A DNA stretch of 64,000 nucleotides from positions 48,926-112,925 of the forward strand of contig NZ_WTFT01000028.1 of the NCBI RefSeq assembly GCF_009861505.1, read 5' to 3'. Positions 18,028 to 27,283 of this stretch are shown here, piece after piece (within the stretch, counting starts at the first letter, position 1; each line of letters opens with the position of its first letter). Made by a program: the position numbers and the translations under genes. Source of the stretch: Pseudomonas izuensis (lineage in GTDB: Bacteria; Pseudomonadota; Gammaproteobacteria; Pseudomonadales; Pseudomonadaceae). The notes under the pieces were generated by a model, which did no database searches, was not told the origin of the DNA, and saw nothing but the letters and a program-made list of their open reading frames with translations.

Positions 18028-19029
18028 ATGAAACTGAAGCGTTTGATGGCGGCAATGACTTTTGTCGCTGCTGGCGTTGCGACTGCCAACGCGGTTGCCG
18101 CTGTTGACCCGTCGATCCCGAGCTACACCAAGACCACTGGTGTGTCGGGCAACCTGTCCAGCGTCGGCTCCGATACCCTGGCTAACCTCATGACCCTCTG
18201 GGCTGAGAACTACAAAAAAGAATACCCGAACGTAAACATCCAGATTCAGGCCGCTGGCTCCGCCACTGCGCCACCTGCGCTGACTGAAGGCACCTCCAAC
18301 CTGGGCCCGATGAGCCGCAAGATGAAGGACACCGAACTGGCTGCCTTCGAGCAGAAGTACGGCTACAAGCCAACCGCTATCCCGGTTGCCGTGGACGCCC
18401 TGGCTGTCTTCGTACACAAGGACAACCCGATCCAGCACCTGACCATGGAACAAGTCGACGCGATCTTCTCGTCCACTCGTCTGTGCGGCGCTAAAACCGA
18501 AGTGAAAACCTGGGGCGATCTGGGTGTGACCGGCGACCTGGCCAGCAAGCCGGTTCAACTGTTCGGTCGTAACTCGGTATCCGGCACTTACGGCTACTTC
18601 AAAGAAGAAGCCCTGTGCAAAGGCGACTACAAGCCAAACGTCAACGAACAACCAGGTTCGGCTTCGGTCGTGCAGTCGATCAGCTCCTCGCTGAACGGCA
18701 TCGGTTACTCGGGCATCGGCTACAAAACCGCTAGCGTGAAAACCGTTGCTCTGTCGAAGAAAGGCAGCACCGAGTTCATCGAAGACACCGAAGAAAACGC
18801 CCTGAACGGCAAGTACCCGCTGTCCCGTTTCCTGTACGTATACGTCAACAAAGCCCCGAACAAGCCTCTGGCCCCGCTGGAAGCCGAGTTCGTGAAACTG
18901 GTTCTGTCCAAACAGGGCCAGGAAGTTGTAGTGAAAGACGGCTACATCCCACTGCCAGCCAAGGTTGTTGCAAAAGCACTGGCTGACCTGGGTCTGGCGG
19001 AAGGCGGCGCTGAAGTCGCAAAAAAGTAA
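18028..19029 (+). CDS. pstS: Phosphate ABC transporter periplasmic binding protein
   Basis: A 333-residue secreted protein with a signal peptide of about 24 residues (ending ANAVA). Phosphate-binding loops are visible: SSVGSDTLANLM, AAGSATAPPALTEGTSNLGPMSR and GRNSVSGTYGYF, supplying the Ser/Thr/Arg/Asp ligands typical of PstS. Two cysteines (in TRLCGAK and EALCKGD) could form a disulfide. Codon use is strongly biased towards preferred codons, consistent with high expression when induced. A Pho box lies upstream and pstC-pstA-pstB-phoU follow, although pstC has its own Pho box. Confidence 0.95.
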   Translation: MKLKRLMAAMTFVAAGVATANAVAAVDPSIPSYTKTTGVSGNLSSVGSDTLANLMTLWAENYKKEYPNVNIQIQAAGSATAPPALTEGTSNLGPMSRKMKDTELAAFEQKYGYKPTAIPVAVDALAVFVHKDNPIQHLTMEQVDAIFSSTRLCGAKTEVKTWGDLGVTGDLASKPVQLFGRNSVSGTYGYFKEEALCKGDYKPNVNEQPGSASVVQSISSSLNGIGYSGIGYKTASVKTVALSKKGSTEFIEDTEENALNGKYPLSRFLYVYVNKAPNKPLAPLEAEFVKLVLSKQGQEVVVKDGYIPLPAKVVAKALADLGLAEGGAEVAKK

Positions 19030-19035
19030 CAAATT

Positions 19036-19091
19036 GAGTCCGGGGGGCAACCCCAGCGGACTCACCTTGGGGGCGGCAGGAGCTGCCCCCA
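19036..19091 (+). other. Two strong hairpins between pstS and pstC
   Basis: GAGTCCG/CGGACTC (19036-19063) and TGGGGGC...GCCCCCA with internal GGCAG/CTGCC pairing (19068-19091) form two stable stem-loops directly after the pstS stop. Neither has a T-run, so they look more like 3' stabilisers or partial terminators than a full intrinsic terminator. Confidence 0.6.
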
Positions 19092-19153
19092 TCCACTTCT
19101 GATTCTTTATCCACTGCTGGTTACGCCGGCGGCGGATTTGTTGCGTCACTGCA

Positions 19154-19171
19154 CTGTCATCTTTCTGTCAT
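19154..19171 (+). promoter_or_regulatory. Pho box of pstC
   Basis: CTGTCATCTTTCTGTCAT matches the CTGTCAT-N4-CTGTCAT consensus at all 14 fixed positions. It lies 22 bases before the pstC ATG, so pstCAB-phoU has its own PhoB-controlled promoter in addition to read-through from pstS. Confidence 0.92.
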
Positions 19172-19193
19172 ACAGGATCGCTAGGGTGTGCGA

Positions 19194-21476
19194 ATGAATG
19201 ATCTGGCCAATTCCAACATGACTACTAATCCCCCCAAGCGAATTGATTTCAATACGCCTGAGCTGCAACGCAAGCGCCGCATTCGCGCGCTCAAAGATCG
19301 TCTGACCCGCTGGTACGTCCTTGTTGGCGGCCTTGCTGTGCTGGGTGCGATTACGCTGATCTTCTTCTTCCTTGCCTATGTCGTCGCGCCCCTGTTCCAG
19401 GGTGCCAGCCTGACCGCCAAGGACGCCATCACGCCAGCCTGGATGCAAGACGCCGGCAAGCCGCTGATGATCTCCCTTGAAGAGCAGAACCAGGTCGCCA
19501 TGCGCGTTTCCGACAAGGGCCAGGCGTTGTTCTTCGACATCGACAGTGGCGCCGAACTCAAGCGCGTCGATCTGCCGCTACCGGCCGGCACTACCGTAAC
19601 GTCCATTGGCGAGGACCAGCCAGGTCACCCATTGGTGGCGGTGGGCTTGTCCAACGGTCAGGCCCTGGTGTTCCGTCACACCTATAAAGTCAGCTATCCG
19701 GACGGCAAGAAAACCATCTCGCCGGCCGTTGAATACCCTTACGGCGAAACCCCGATTGCGCTGAACGAAGCCGGCGGTGCGCTGGAGCACGTCAGCCTCA
19801 ACGCCAACGATTCGACCCTGATGCTGGTCGGTGCCACGGGTTCGCAACTCAATGTTTTGTCGCTGACCAGCGAAGAAAACATGATGACCGGCGAAGTCAC
19901 CAACGAGCAGAAGCGTATCGACCTGCCGCAGATGAACGAGCCGGTGAAGAACATCTTCGTCGACCCGCGCCAGCAGTGGCTTTACGTGGTTAACGGTCGC
20001 GCCCAGGCCGACGTGTTCAGCCTGCGCGACAAGAGCCTCAATGGTCGCTACAAACTGCTTGAAGACGGTGAAGCCCAAGTCACCGCCAGCACCCAGCTTG
20101 TGGGCGGTATCTCGCTGATCATCGGCGACTCCAAAGGTGGCCTGGCCCAGTGGTTCATGGCTCGCGATCACGATGGCGAGCAGCGCCTGCAGCAGATTCG
20201 CACCTTCCAGATGGGCACCACGCCGATCGTTGAAATCACCGCCGAAGAACGTCGCAAGGGCTTCGTCGCCCTCGATGCATCCGGCAAGCTCGGCGTGTTC
20301 CACAGCACCGCGCACCGCACCTTGCTGGTGGATCAGGTGGTCGAAGGCCAGGGCCTGTTCGGCCTGTCGCCACGGGCTAACCGGGTGATCGTGGAAGCCG
20401 GCGGCAAGCTGCAACCATTGCTGCTGGACAACCCGCACCCGGAAGTGTCGTGGAGCGCGTTGTGGAGCAAGGTCTGGTACGAGAACTACGACGAGCCTAA
20501 ATACGTCTGGCAATCGACCGCCGCCAACACCGACTTCGAACCGAAACTGAGCCTGTCCCCGCTGACCTTCGGCACCCTGAAAGCCGCGTTCTACGCCATG
20601 CTGCTGGCCGCGCCACTGGCCGTCGCCGCTGCGATCTACACCGCCTACTTCATGGCCCCGGGCATGCGCCGCAAGGTCAAGCCGGTGATCGAGCTGATGG
20701 AAGCGATGCCGACGGTGATCCTCGGTTTCTTCGCCGGTCTGTTCCTGGCCCCGTATGTGGAAGGGCATCTGCCGGGCATCTTCAGCCTGCTGATGCTGCT
20801 GCCGATCGGCATTCTTGTCGCCGGTTTCACTTTCAGCCGCCTGCCTGAGTCCGTACGCCTGAAAGTGCCCGATGGCTGGGAAAGCGCGATCCTGATCCCG
20901 GTGATCATCTTCGTTGGCTGGCTGTCGCTGTACATGAGCCCGTACATGGAGAACTGGTTCTTCGGCGGTGACATGCGCATGTGGATCTCCCACGACCTGG
21001 GCATCACCTACGACCAGCGCAACGCACTGGTGGTCGGTCTGGCCATGGGCTTTGCGGTGATCCCGAACATCTACTCCATCGCCGAAGACGCCGTGTTCAG
21101 CGTGCCACGTGGCCTGACCCTCGGTTCCCTGGCCCTCGGTGCCACGCCATGGCAGACCATGACCCGCGTGGTGATCCTTACCGCCAGCCCGGGCATCTTC
21201 TCGGCGCTGATGATCGGCATGGGCCGTGCGGTCGGTGAAACCATGATCGTGCTGATGGCCACCGGCAACACCCCGGTCATGGAAATGAACCTGTTCGAAG
21301 GTCTACGTACCCTCGCCGCCAACGTCGCGGTGGAAATGCCGGAGTCGGAAGTCGGCGGCAGCCACTACCGCGTGCTGTTCCTCTCGGCGCTGGTGCTGCT
21401 GTTGTTCACCTTCATCATGAACACCCTCGCAGAACTGATTCGTCAGCGTCTGCGCAAGAAATACTCGTCGCTTTAA
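19194..21476 (+). CDS. pstC: Phosphate ABC transporter permease with a large periplasmic insertion
   Basis: A 760-residue inner-membrane protein. After a cytoplasmic N-terminus comes one membrane span (about residues 40-65), then about 400 residues of mostly beta-strand periplasmic sequence, then the usual permease domain of six spans (about residues 460-755). The permease motif EAMPTVILGFFAGLF and the coupling-helix region LGSLALGATPWQTMTRVVI identify it. PstC of E. coli is about 320 residues, so over half this protein is extra; Pseudomonas homologues are also long. ATG at 19194 is preferred to GTG at 19188. It pairs with PstA to form the channel energised by PstB. Confidence 0.93.
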   Translation: MNDLANSNMTTNPPKRIDFNTPELQRKRRIRALKDRLTRWYVLVGGLAVLGAITLIFFFLAYVVAPLFQGASLTAKDAITPAWMQDAGKPLMISLEEQNQVAMRVSDKGQALFFDIDSGAELKRVDLPLPAGTTVTSIGEDQPGHPLVAVGLSNGQALVFRHTYKVSYPDGKKTISPAVEYPYGETPIALNEAGGALEHVSLNANDSTLMLVGATGSQLNVLSLTSEENMMTGEVTNEQKRIDLPQMNEPVKNIFVDPRQQWLYVVNGRAQADVFSLRDKSLNGRYKLLEDGEAQVTASTQLVGGISLIIGDSKGGLAQWFMARDHDGEQRLQQIRTFQMGTTPIVEITAEERRKGFVALDASGKLGVFHSTAHRTLLVDQVVEGQGLFGLSPRANRVIVEAGGKLQPLLLDNPHPEVSWSALWSKVWYENYDEPKYVWQSTAANTDFEPKLSLSPLTFGTLKAAFYAMLLAAPLAVAAAIYTAYFMAPGMRRKVKPVIELMEAMPTVILGFFAGLFLAPYVEGHLPGIFSLLMLLPIGILVAGFTFSRLPESVRLKVPDGWESAILIPVIIFVGWLSLYMSPYMENWFFGGDMRMWISHDLGITYDQRNALVVGLAMGFAVIPNIYSIAEDAVFSVPRGLTLGSLALGATPWQTMTRVVILTASPGIFSALMIGMGRAVGETMIVLMATGNTPVMEMNLFEGLRTLAANVAVEMPESEVGGSHYRVLFLSALVLLLFTFIMNTLAELIRQRLRKKYSSL

Positions 21477-21491
21477 GAAAGGTAGAAGTCT

Positions 21492-23162
21492 GTGAAACAG
21501 AACTCCCTGAATGGATGGTTCAAGAGCGGCGCCCCAGGCGTCTGGATCAGCGGTGGCGCGGTGTCCATCGCGGTCATCATGACGATTGGCCTGCTGGCAG
21601 TGATTGCCGTGCGCGGCCTGGGTCACTTCTGGCCGGCGGATTTGATGCACGCCAGCTACGACGTGCCGGGCCAGGCCAATCACCTGGTCATCGGCGAAGT
21701 GGTGCAGAAGGAAGAAGTGCCACGTGCGCGTCTGAAAAGCGCTGGCCTGCCGGTGCCGGACGAAGGTCCGGAATTCATGACCCGCGAGCTGATCAAGGTC
21801 GGCAACCGTGACCTGAACGGCAACGACTTCACCTGGACCGTTGGCGAGTGGCTGACCAACCAGAAAACCCCAGTCGAATTGATGGCGCTGGAGCGTCGCG
21901 AATGGGGCAATTTCTACGGCTACCTGGTCAACGTCAAACAGGACGGCAAGGTTATCGCCGAAGGCGAAGCGGCATGGCCTGAACTGCAAGCGCGGATCAA
22001 CCGTGTGAACCAGCTGGCTACCCAACTCAAGACCCTGGAAAAGTCCGACATCGGTGCGATCAACGCCGGTCTTGAACGTATCCGTCTACATGGTCGCAAG
22101 CTGGAACTGGAAGGCAAGCTCGACCCGGCCGCACAAGCGGACATGGAATCCGAGCGTGCCGAACTCAATGCGCGCTATCAGGACATCGAGGCACGTCTGG
22201 GTGATCTGCACGCGCAGTTCAACCGCGACAGCCTGACCGCCCGTGATGCCAACGGCAAAGAAATCGAAATCAGCCTCGGTAAAGTGGTTCACGCCTATCA
22301 GCCGAACGCCATGGGCACCTTCACCAAGCTCGGTTTCTACTTCAGCAAGGTCTGGGAATTCCTGAGTGACGACCCGCGTGAAGCGAACACCGAAGGCGGG
22401 ATTTTCCCGGCGATCTTCGGCACCGTGATGATGACCCTGATCATGGCAATGATCGTGACCCCGTTCGGCGTGCTGGCGGCCGTGTACCTGCGTGAATACG
22501 CCAAGCAGAACACCCTGACCCGCGTGATCCGCATCGCGGTGAACAACCTGGCGGGCGTTCCGGCCATCGTGTACGGCGTGTTCGGTCTGGGCTTCTTCGT
22601 CTATGTGCTGGGTGGCTCGCTCGACCGTCTGTTCTTCCCGGAAGCCTTGCCGGCACCAACCTTCGGCACGCCGGGTCTGCTGTGGGCTTCGTTGACCCTG
22701 GCGCTGCTGGCGGTGCCGGTGGTGATCGTGGCGACCGAAGAAGGCCTGGCGCGAATTCCTCGCACCGTGCGTGAAGGCTCGTTGGCCCTCGGCGCGACCA
22801 AGGCTGAAACCTTGTGGAAGATCGTGCTGCCGATGGCCAGCCCGGCGATGATGACCGGCATGATCCTCGCCGTGGCCCGCGCCGCCGGTGAAGTGGCGCC
22901 GCTGATGCTGGTGGGTGTCGTGAAGCTGGCGCCGTCGCTGCCGGTGGACGGCAACTACCCGTACCTGCACCTGGACCAGAAGATCATGCACCTGGGCTTC
23001 CACATTTATGACGTCGGCTTCCAGAGCCCGAACGTCGAAGCCGCGCGACCGCTGGTGTACGCCACGGCGTTGCTGCTGGTGCTGGTGATCGCGACATTGA
23101 ACCTGTCGGCCGTCTATATCCGTAACCACCTGCGCGAGAAGTACAAGGCGCTGGATAGCTGA
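21492..23162 (+). CDS. pstA: Phosphate ABC transporter permease with a periplasmic coiled-coil insertion
   Basis: A 556-residue permease beginning at GTG 21492, after AAAGGTAGAAG. One membrane span (about residues 17-40) is followed by about 250 periplasmic residues that include a charged heptad-like stretch (about residues 155-240), then the six-span permease domain (from about residue 300). The coupling region REGSLALGATKAETLWKIVLP is typical of PstA. The extra domain parallels the one in PstC, so the two may meet in the periplasm. pstC ends 15 bases upstream; pstB is downstream past a REPIN. Confidence 0.93.
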   Translation: MKQNSLNGWFKSGAPGVWISGGAVSIAVIMTIGLLAVIAVRGLGHFWPADLMHASYDVPGQANHLVIGEVVQKEEVPRARLKSAGLPVPDEGPEFMTRELIKVGNRDLNGNDFTWTVGEWLTNQKTPVELMALERREWGNFYGYLVNVKQDGKVIAEGEAAWPELQARINRVNQLATQLKTLEKSDIGAINAGLERIRLHGRKLELEGKLDPAAQADMESERAELNARYQDIEARLGDLHAQFNRDSLTARDANGKEIEISLGKVVHAYQPNAMGTFTKLGFYFSKVWEFLSDDPREANTEGGIFPAIFGTVMMTLIMAMIVTPFGVLAAVYLREYAKQNTLTRVIRIAVNNLAGVPAIVYGVFGLGFFVYVLGGSLDRLFFPEALPAPTFGTPGLLWASLTLALLAVPVVIVATEEGLARIPRTVREGSLALGATKAETLWKIVLPMASPAMMTGMILAVARAAGEVAPLMLVGVVKLAPSLPVDGNYPYLHLDQKIMHLGFHIYDVGFQSPNVEAARPLVYATALLLVLVIATLNLSAVYIRNHLREKYKALDS

Positions 23163-23177
23163 TTACGCCGCCGCTCC

Positions 23178-23246
23178 CTGTAGGAGCACAGCTTGCTGGC
23201 GATGGCGATTTCAATGACGTCATCGCGGGCAAGCCTTGCTCCCACA
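23178..23246. repeat. REPIN between pstA and pstB
   Basis: CTGTAGGAGCACAGCTTGCT at 23178-23197 and GGCAAGCCTTGCTCCCACA ending at 23246. The arms differ slightly (ACAGCTTGCTGGCG against CGCGGGCAAGCCTTGC). It lies inside the pst operon, where it may modulate mRNA stability. Confidence 0.85.
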
Positions 23247-23317
23247 AGAGCGGCGCTACCGCAGGCCCTAATGCCAGCGGCCAATTGAACCGAATTTGTT
23301 AGCACAGGGAGCCTCCC

Positions 23318-24151
23318 ATGCAGCACGAAGCACATACCCACGGCATCAACATGTCGGCCCTGGGTCGCGACAAACAGAGCCTGAACCTCGAGCAGGAAAC
23401 CGTGGCCATCGAAGTGCCGGGCCTGAGCCTGTTCTACGGCGAGAAACAAGCGCTGTACGACGTCAGCATGAACATCCCGAAACAGCGCGTGACCGCCTTC
23501 ATCGGCCCGTCCGGCTGTGGCAAGTCCACGCTGCTGCGGACCTTCAACCGCATGAACGACCTGGTGGATGGCTGCCGTGTCGAAGGCGCGATCAACCTGT
23601 ATGGCAACAACATCTATCGCAAGGGCGAAGATGTGGCCGAGCTGCGTCGTCGCGTCGGCATGGTGTTCCAGAAGCCTAACCCGTTCCCGAAAACCATCTA
23701 CGAGAACGTGGTCTACGGCCTGCGCATCCAGGGCATCAACAAGAAGCGCATCCTCGACGAAGCCGTTGAGTGGGCGTTGAAAGGCGCGGCGCTGTGGGAC
23801 GAAGTCAAAGACCGTCTGCACGAATCGGCACTGGGTCTGTCCGGTGGTCAACAGCAACGTCTGGTGATTGCCCGCACCATCGCCGTGGAGCCGGAAGTGC
23901 TGCTGCTCGACGAGCCGTGCTCGGCACTCGATCCGATCTCGACGCTGAAAGTCGAAGAGCTGATCTACGAACTGAAATCCAAATTCACCATCGTGATCGT
24001 GACCCACAACATGCAGCAGGCCGCGCGGGTTTCCGACTACACGGCGTTCATGTACATGGGCAAACTGGTGGAGTTCGGCGACACCGACACCCTGTTCACC
24101 AATCCGGCGAAGAAGCAGACCGAAGACTACATCACGGGTCGTTACGGCTAG
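23318..24151 (+). CDS. pstB: Phosphate ABC transporter ATP-binding protein
   Basis: A 277-residue ATPase. Walker A GPSGCGKST is at residues 63-71, the Q-loop follows in VFQKPNPFP, the ABC signature is LSGGQQQR, and Walker B is VLLLDEPCSALDP, followed by the switch histidine in VTHNM. The N-terminus carries about 30 extra residues relative to E. coli. GGGAGCC precedes the ATG. It energises PstCA and, with PhoU, signals phosphate status to PhoR. Confidence 0.97.
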   Translation: MQHEAHTHGINMSALGRDKQSLNLEQETVAIEVPGLSLFYGEKQALYDVSMNIPKQRVTAFIGPSGCGKSTLLRTFNRMNDLVDGCRVEGAINLYGNNIYRKGEDVAELRRRVGMVFQKPNPFPKTIYENVVYGLRIQGINKKRILDEAVEWALKGAALWDEVKDRLHESALGLSGGQQQRLVIARTIAVEPEVLLLDEPCSALDPISTLKVEELIYELKSKFTIVIVTHNMQQAARVSDYTAFMYMGKLVEFGDTDTLFTNPAKKQTEDYITGRYG

Positions 24152-24222
24152 GAAGCTGTTGTTGCTCACTGAACTGACGCTGCGGTCCACCGCACCTTAC
24201 CGGACGCTCCAAGGACGCCAAC

Positions 24223-24984
24223 ATGATTAGCAAAGAAGGCCTTACCCACCACATCTCCCAGCAGTTCAACGCTGAGCTCGAGGAAGTGCGCAGCCACCTC
24301 CTGGCCATGGGCGGGCTGGTCGAGAAGCAGGTCAACGACGCGGTGACCGCGCTGATCGAGGCCGATTCCGGCCTGGCCCAGCAGGTGCGCGAGATCGACG
24401 ACCAGATCAACCAGATGGAACGCAACATCGACGAAGAATGCCTGCGCATTCTGGCCCGTCGCCAGCCGGCGGCGTCCGACTTGCGCCTGATCATCAGCAT
24501 CTCCAAATCGGTGATCGACCTGGAGCGCATCGGTGACGAAGCGACCAAGATCGCCCGTCGCGCCATCCAGCTGTGCGAAGAAGGCGAAGCGCCGCGCGGT
24601 TACGTCGAAGTGCGCCACATCGGTGACCAGGTGCGCAACATGGTCCGTGATGCCCTGGACGCGTTTGCCCGTTTCGACGCCGATCTGGCGCTGTCGGTGG
24701 CGCAGTACGACAAGATCATTGACCGCGAATACAAGACCGCCCTGCGTGAGCTCGCGACCTACATGATGGAAGATCCGCGCTCTATCTCGCGGGTCTTGAG
24801 CATTATCTGGGTGCTGCGTTCGCTGGAGCGTATCGGTGACCACGCGCGCAATATCTCGGAGCTGGTGATTTACCTGGTGCGCGGCACTGACGTGCGTCAC
24901 CTGGGCCTCAAGCGCATGAAGGAAGAAGTTGAAGGAACAAGCGGCGAAAACGCTAATGTTCCGGGCAATGCTGACGATAAGTAA
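24223..24984 (+). CDS. phoU: Phosphate signalling protein PhoU
   Basis: A 253-residue all-helical protein with two PhoU repeats (about residues 20-110 and 125-215). The metal-binding motif of each repeat is visible as DLERIGDEATKIARRA and SLERIGDHARNISELV. It represses the Pho regulon when phosphate is plentiful by bridging the Pst transporter and PhoR. It ends the pst operon, with a strong terminator 16 bases after the stop codon. Confidence 0.97.
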   Translation: MISKEGLTHHISQQFNAELEEVRSHLLAMGGLVEKQVNDAVTALIEADSGLAQQVREIDDQINQMERNIDEECLRILARRQPAASDLRLIISISKSVIDLERIGDEATKIARRAIQLCEEGEAPRGYVEVRHIGDQVRNMVRDALDAFARFDADLALSVAQYDKIIDREYKTALRELATYMMEDPRSISRVLSIIWVLRSLERIGDHARNISELVIYLVRGTDVRHLGLKRMKEEVEGTSGENANVPGNADDK

Positions 24985-25000
24985 GATTGCCCCAGAGAAG

Positions 25001-25032
25001 CGCCCGGCCCTTTGGCCGGGCGTTTTTATTTG
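25001..25032 (+). terminator. Rho-independent terminator of the pst-phoU operon
   Basis: CGCCCGGCC and GGCCGGGCG form a 9-bp stem with a CTTT loop, followed by TTTTTATTT. It lies 16 bases after the phoU stop. Confidence 0.95.
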
Positions 25033-25152
25033 TGGCTTACGAATTCGAAATGCAGCACCCGCGAACGAAAAGTGCCGGCGTGACTGAAGGTTTTTGGCAA
25101 AGTGCCATCAGCAAAGCGGTATGCTTGCCGGGATTTTTTAAAGGGGTTATGG

Positions 25153-26064
25153 ATGAGTAAGGTCAGTGTGTTGGTCGTGGACGATGCCTCGTTCATTCGT
25201 GACCTGGTGAAAAAGTGCCTGCGTAACTATTTCCCGGGCATGCGCATCGAAGATGCAGTCAACGGCAGAAAGGCCCAGGCCCTGCTGGCGCGGGAAGCGT
25301 TCGACCTGGTCCTGTGTGATTGGGAAATGCCGGAAATGTCCGGTCTGGAGCTGCTGACCTGGTGCCGCGAGCAAGACAGTCTCAAGGGCATGCCGTTCGT
25401 CATGGTGACCAGCCGCGGTGACAAAGAGAACGTCGTCCAGGCGATCCAGGCCGGGGTCTCCGGCTACGTCAGCAAGCCATTCACCAACGAACAACTGATC
25501 ACCAAGGTCAAGCAGGCGCTGCACAAGGTCGGCAAACTCGACGCCTTGATAAACACGGCCAGCACCAAAACCGTCCCGGCGTTCGCCAACGATTCGTTGA
25601 ATGCGTTGACCGGCGGCAAGGCCCCTGTGGTGGCGCCTACTGTCGCTGCGCCCGCTGCCCCAGCCCGTGGTGGCTTGCTCAACAGCCCACCGGTCAAGGC
25701 GCCGGTAGCTGCTGCGGCAGCCGGGGGAGGGCGTGGCCAGGGTCAGCTGCGTTTGCCGAACGGCATTCAGCAATGCGTGATCAAGGCCCTGAGCCTCAAG
25801 GAAGCGCTGCTGGTGGTCAAACGTGCCGACACCCTGCCGCAAGTGCTCGACAGCGCGGTACTCGACCTTGAACAGGGCGACAACGCCGAAACCGCCCGCC
25901 TCAACGGCTACCTGCATGCCATCGTTGCCCACGAGCCGAAGCCCGACAGCGAATGGCTGCAACTGACCTTCCGCTTCGTCGATCAGGACGCGCAGAAGCT
26001 TGATTACATTTCGCGATTGATTGCACGCGGGACAGCGCAGAAGCACTTCATTCCTGGCGCTTGA
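25153..26064 (+). CDS. Response regulator with C-terminal effector domain of uncertain type
   Basis: A 303-residue protein with a receiver domain at residues 1-125: acidic pocket Asp10-Asp11, phospho-acceptor Asp56 in LVLCDWEMPEMSG, and Lys108 in YVSKPF. A long Ala/Pro-rich linker (about residues 140-195) leads to a C-terminal domain of about 100 residues that starts QLRLPNGIQQCVIKALSLKE. That domain has no DNA-binding helix-turn-helix that I can see and could be PilZ-like, but this is weak. ATG at 25153 is chosen over 25102. It sits between phoU and an M23 peptidase gene, a position conserved in PAO1 from memory. Confidence 0.85.
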   Translation: MSKVSVLVVDDASFIRDLVKKCLRNYFPGMRIEDAVNGRKAQALLAREAFDLVLCDWEMPEMSGLELLTWCREQDSLKGMPFVMVTSRGDKENVVQAIQAGVSGYVSKPFTNEQLITKVKQALHKVGKLDALINTASTKTVPAFANDSLNALTGGKAPVVAPTVAAPAAPARGGLLNSPPVKAPVAAAAAGGGRGQGQLRLPNGIQQCVIKALSLKEALLVVKRADTLPQVLDSAVLDLEQGDNAETARLNGYLHAIVAHEPKPDSEWLQLTFRFVDQDAQKLDYISRLIARGTAQKHFIPGA

Positions 26065-26086
26065 TTACGTATCGCCTGTCAGTCCG

Positions 26087-26154
26087 CCTTCGCGGGCAAG
26101 CCCGCTCCCACAGGTCCAGCGAAAATCCTGTGGGAGCGGGCTTGCCCGCGAAGG
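26087..26154. repeat. REPIN, GGGCTTGCCC type
   Basis: CCTTCGCGGGCAAGCCCGCT at 26087-26106 and TGTGGGAGCGGGCTTGCCCG running to about 26154. The two arms are nearly perfect inverted repeats with a spacer of only 10-15 bases. Confidence 0.9.
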
Positions 26155-26272
26155 GGCCATCACCTGCACCACACATCACCCTGATCCGCCCATCTTGAAA
26201 CATCTGCCGACTACTTGGGTCAATTGCAACTGCTAGGCTCATTCCCAGGCCTTACTCGACAGAACCCTGCCC

Positions 26273-27169
26273 ATGCTCCCGCGCCTGCTGTTCTCCTGTG
26301 GTCTTTTCATGGCCTCCACCTCGGCTGTGGCCATGACTATTTACACGTCTACCGATGCCAATGGCGTGGTCTCCTACAGTGATCGCCCCACCAAGGGCTC
26401 GCAGGTGTTCGTTTTTCGCGATCGCATGGTCGAGCACCTGGAGCGCCAGGTGTATCTCGATATCAAGAAGCTCAAAGGCATGGACAGTGTGTTTGTACGC
26501 AACGACCTGTATGCGCCGGTGGAGATCGAATTGAGTTTCACCGGTTTGAACAATGTCAGCGGCGCACCGAGTCGGCCGATCCGCCGGGTCATGCCGGCAC
26601 GCAGCAGTATTCGCCTGGCGCTGCTCAAGGCCTCGAAGCCCGGAAAGCCGCTGGTGTATACCCCAAGGTTCGAATACTCCCTGGGTGACCCGTCAGGGAC
26701 CTCCATGGCCTATCGTTACCCGCTGCCCTGGCGAGGCGGGCCGTTTCGTCTGAGTCAGGGGGCCAATGGCCAATACAGCCACTACGGGCCGAAAAACCGT
26801 TATGCCATGGACATCGCCATGCCGGAAGGCACGCCAATCATTGCCGCCCGTGGCGGGGTCGTGGTGAAAACCGAAAACAGCCAGACCGGCCGCGGCACCG
26901 ATCCGTCGGGCAATTTCGTGCGGGTGCTGCACGATGACGGGACCATGGGCGTTTACCTGCACCTGAAAAAAGGCTCGGTCTGCGTACGCGAGGGGCAGCG
27001 GGTGGGGGTGGGCAGTGCGCTGGCGCTGTCGGGCAATACCGGCAATAGCAGCGGGCCGCATCTGCACTTCGTGGTACAGCGCAATACCGGGATGGGACTG
27101 GTATCGATTCCCTACCGGTTCAATCAACCGGTGGGGGCATTGCCCAACTTTGCGTTGGGCAAACAATGA
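26273..27169 (+). CDS. Secreted M23-family peptidoglycan peptidase with DUF4124-like N-domain
   Basis: A 298-residue protein with a signal peptide (residues 1-20). The first domain (about residues 21-60, IYTSTDANGVVSYSDRPTKG) resembles DUF4124. The LytM/M23 domain (about residues 150-285) carries the zinc motifs HYGPKNRYAMDIAMPEGTP (His and Asp) and GPHLHFVVQ (HxH). All key residues are present, so it is probably an active periplasmic endopeptidase. It stands alone, flanked by REPINs. Confidence 0.88.
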   Translation: MLPRLLFSCGLFMASTSAVAMTIYTSTDANGVVSYSDRPTKGSQVFVFRDRMVEHLERQVYLDIKKLKGMDSVFVRNDLYAPVEIELSFTGLNNVSGAPSRPIRRVMPARSSIRLALLKASKPGKPLVYTPRFEYSLGDPSGTSMAYRYPLPWRGGPFRLSQGANGQYSHYGPKNRYAMDIAMPEGTPIIAARGGVVVKTENSQTGRGTDPSGNFVRVLHDDGTMGVYLHLKKGSVCVREGQRVGVGSALALSGNTGNSSGPHLHFVVQRNTGMGLVSIPYRFNQPVGALPNFALGKQ

Positions 27170-27190
27170 GGTGTTGTTTGGGGCGGCGCT

Positions 27191-27256
27191 TTCGCGAGCA
27201 GGCTCGCTCCCACAATGGTATGCATTTCAACTGTGGGAGCGAGCCTGCTCGCGAAG
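27191..27256. repeat. REPIN
   Basis: TTCGCGAGCAGGCTCGCTCC at 27191-27210 and GGGAGCGAGCCTGCTCGCGA ending at about 27256 are a tight inverted pair between convergent genes. Confidence 0.9.
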
Positions 27257-27283
27257 GGATCGAATTGGTTTCAGATCAGTGTA

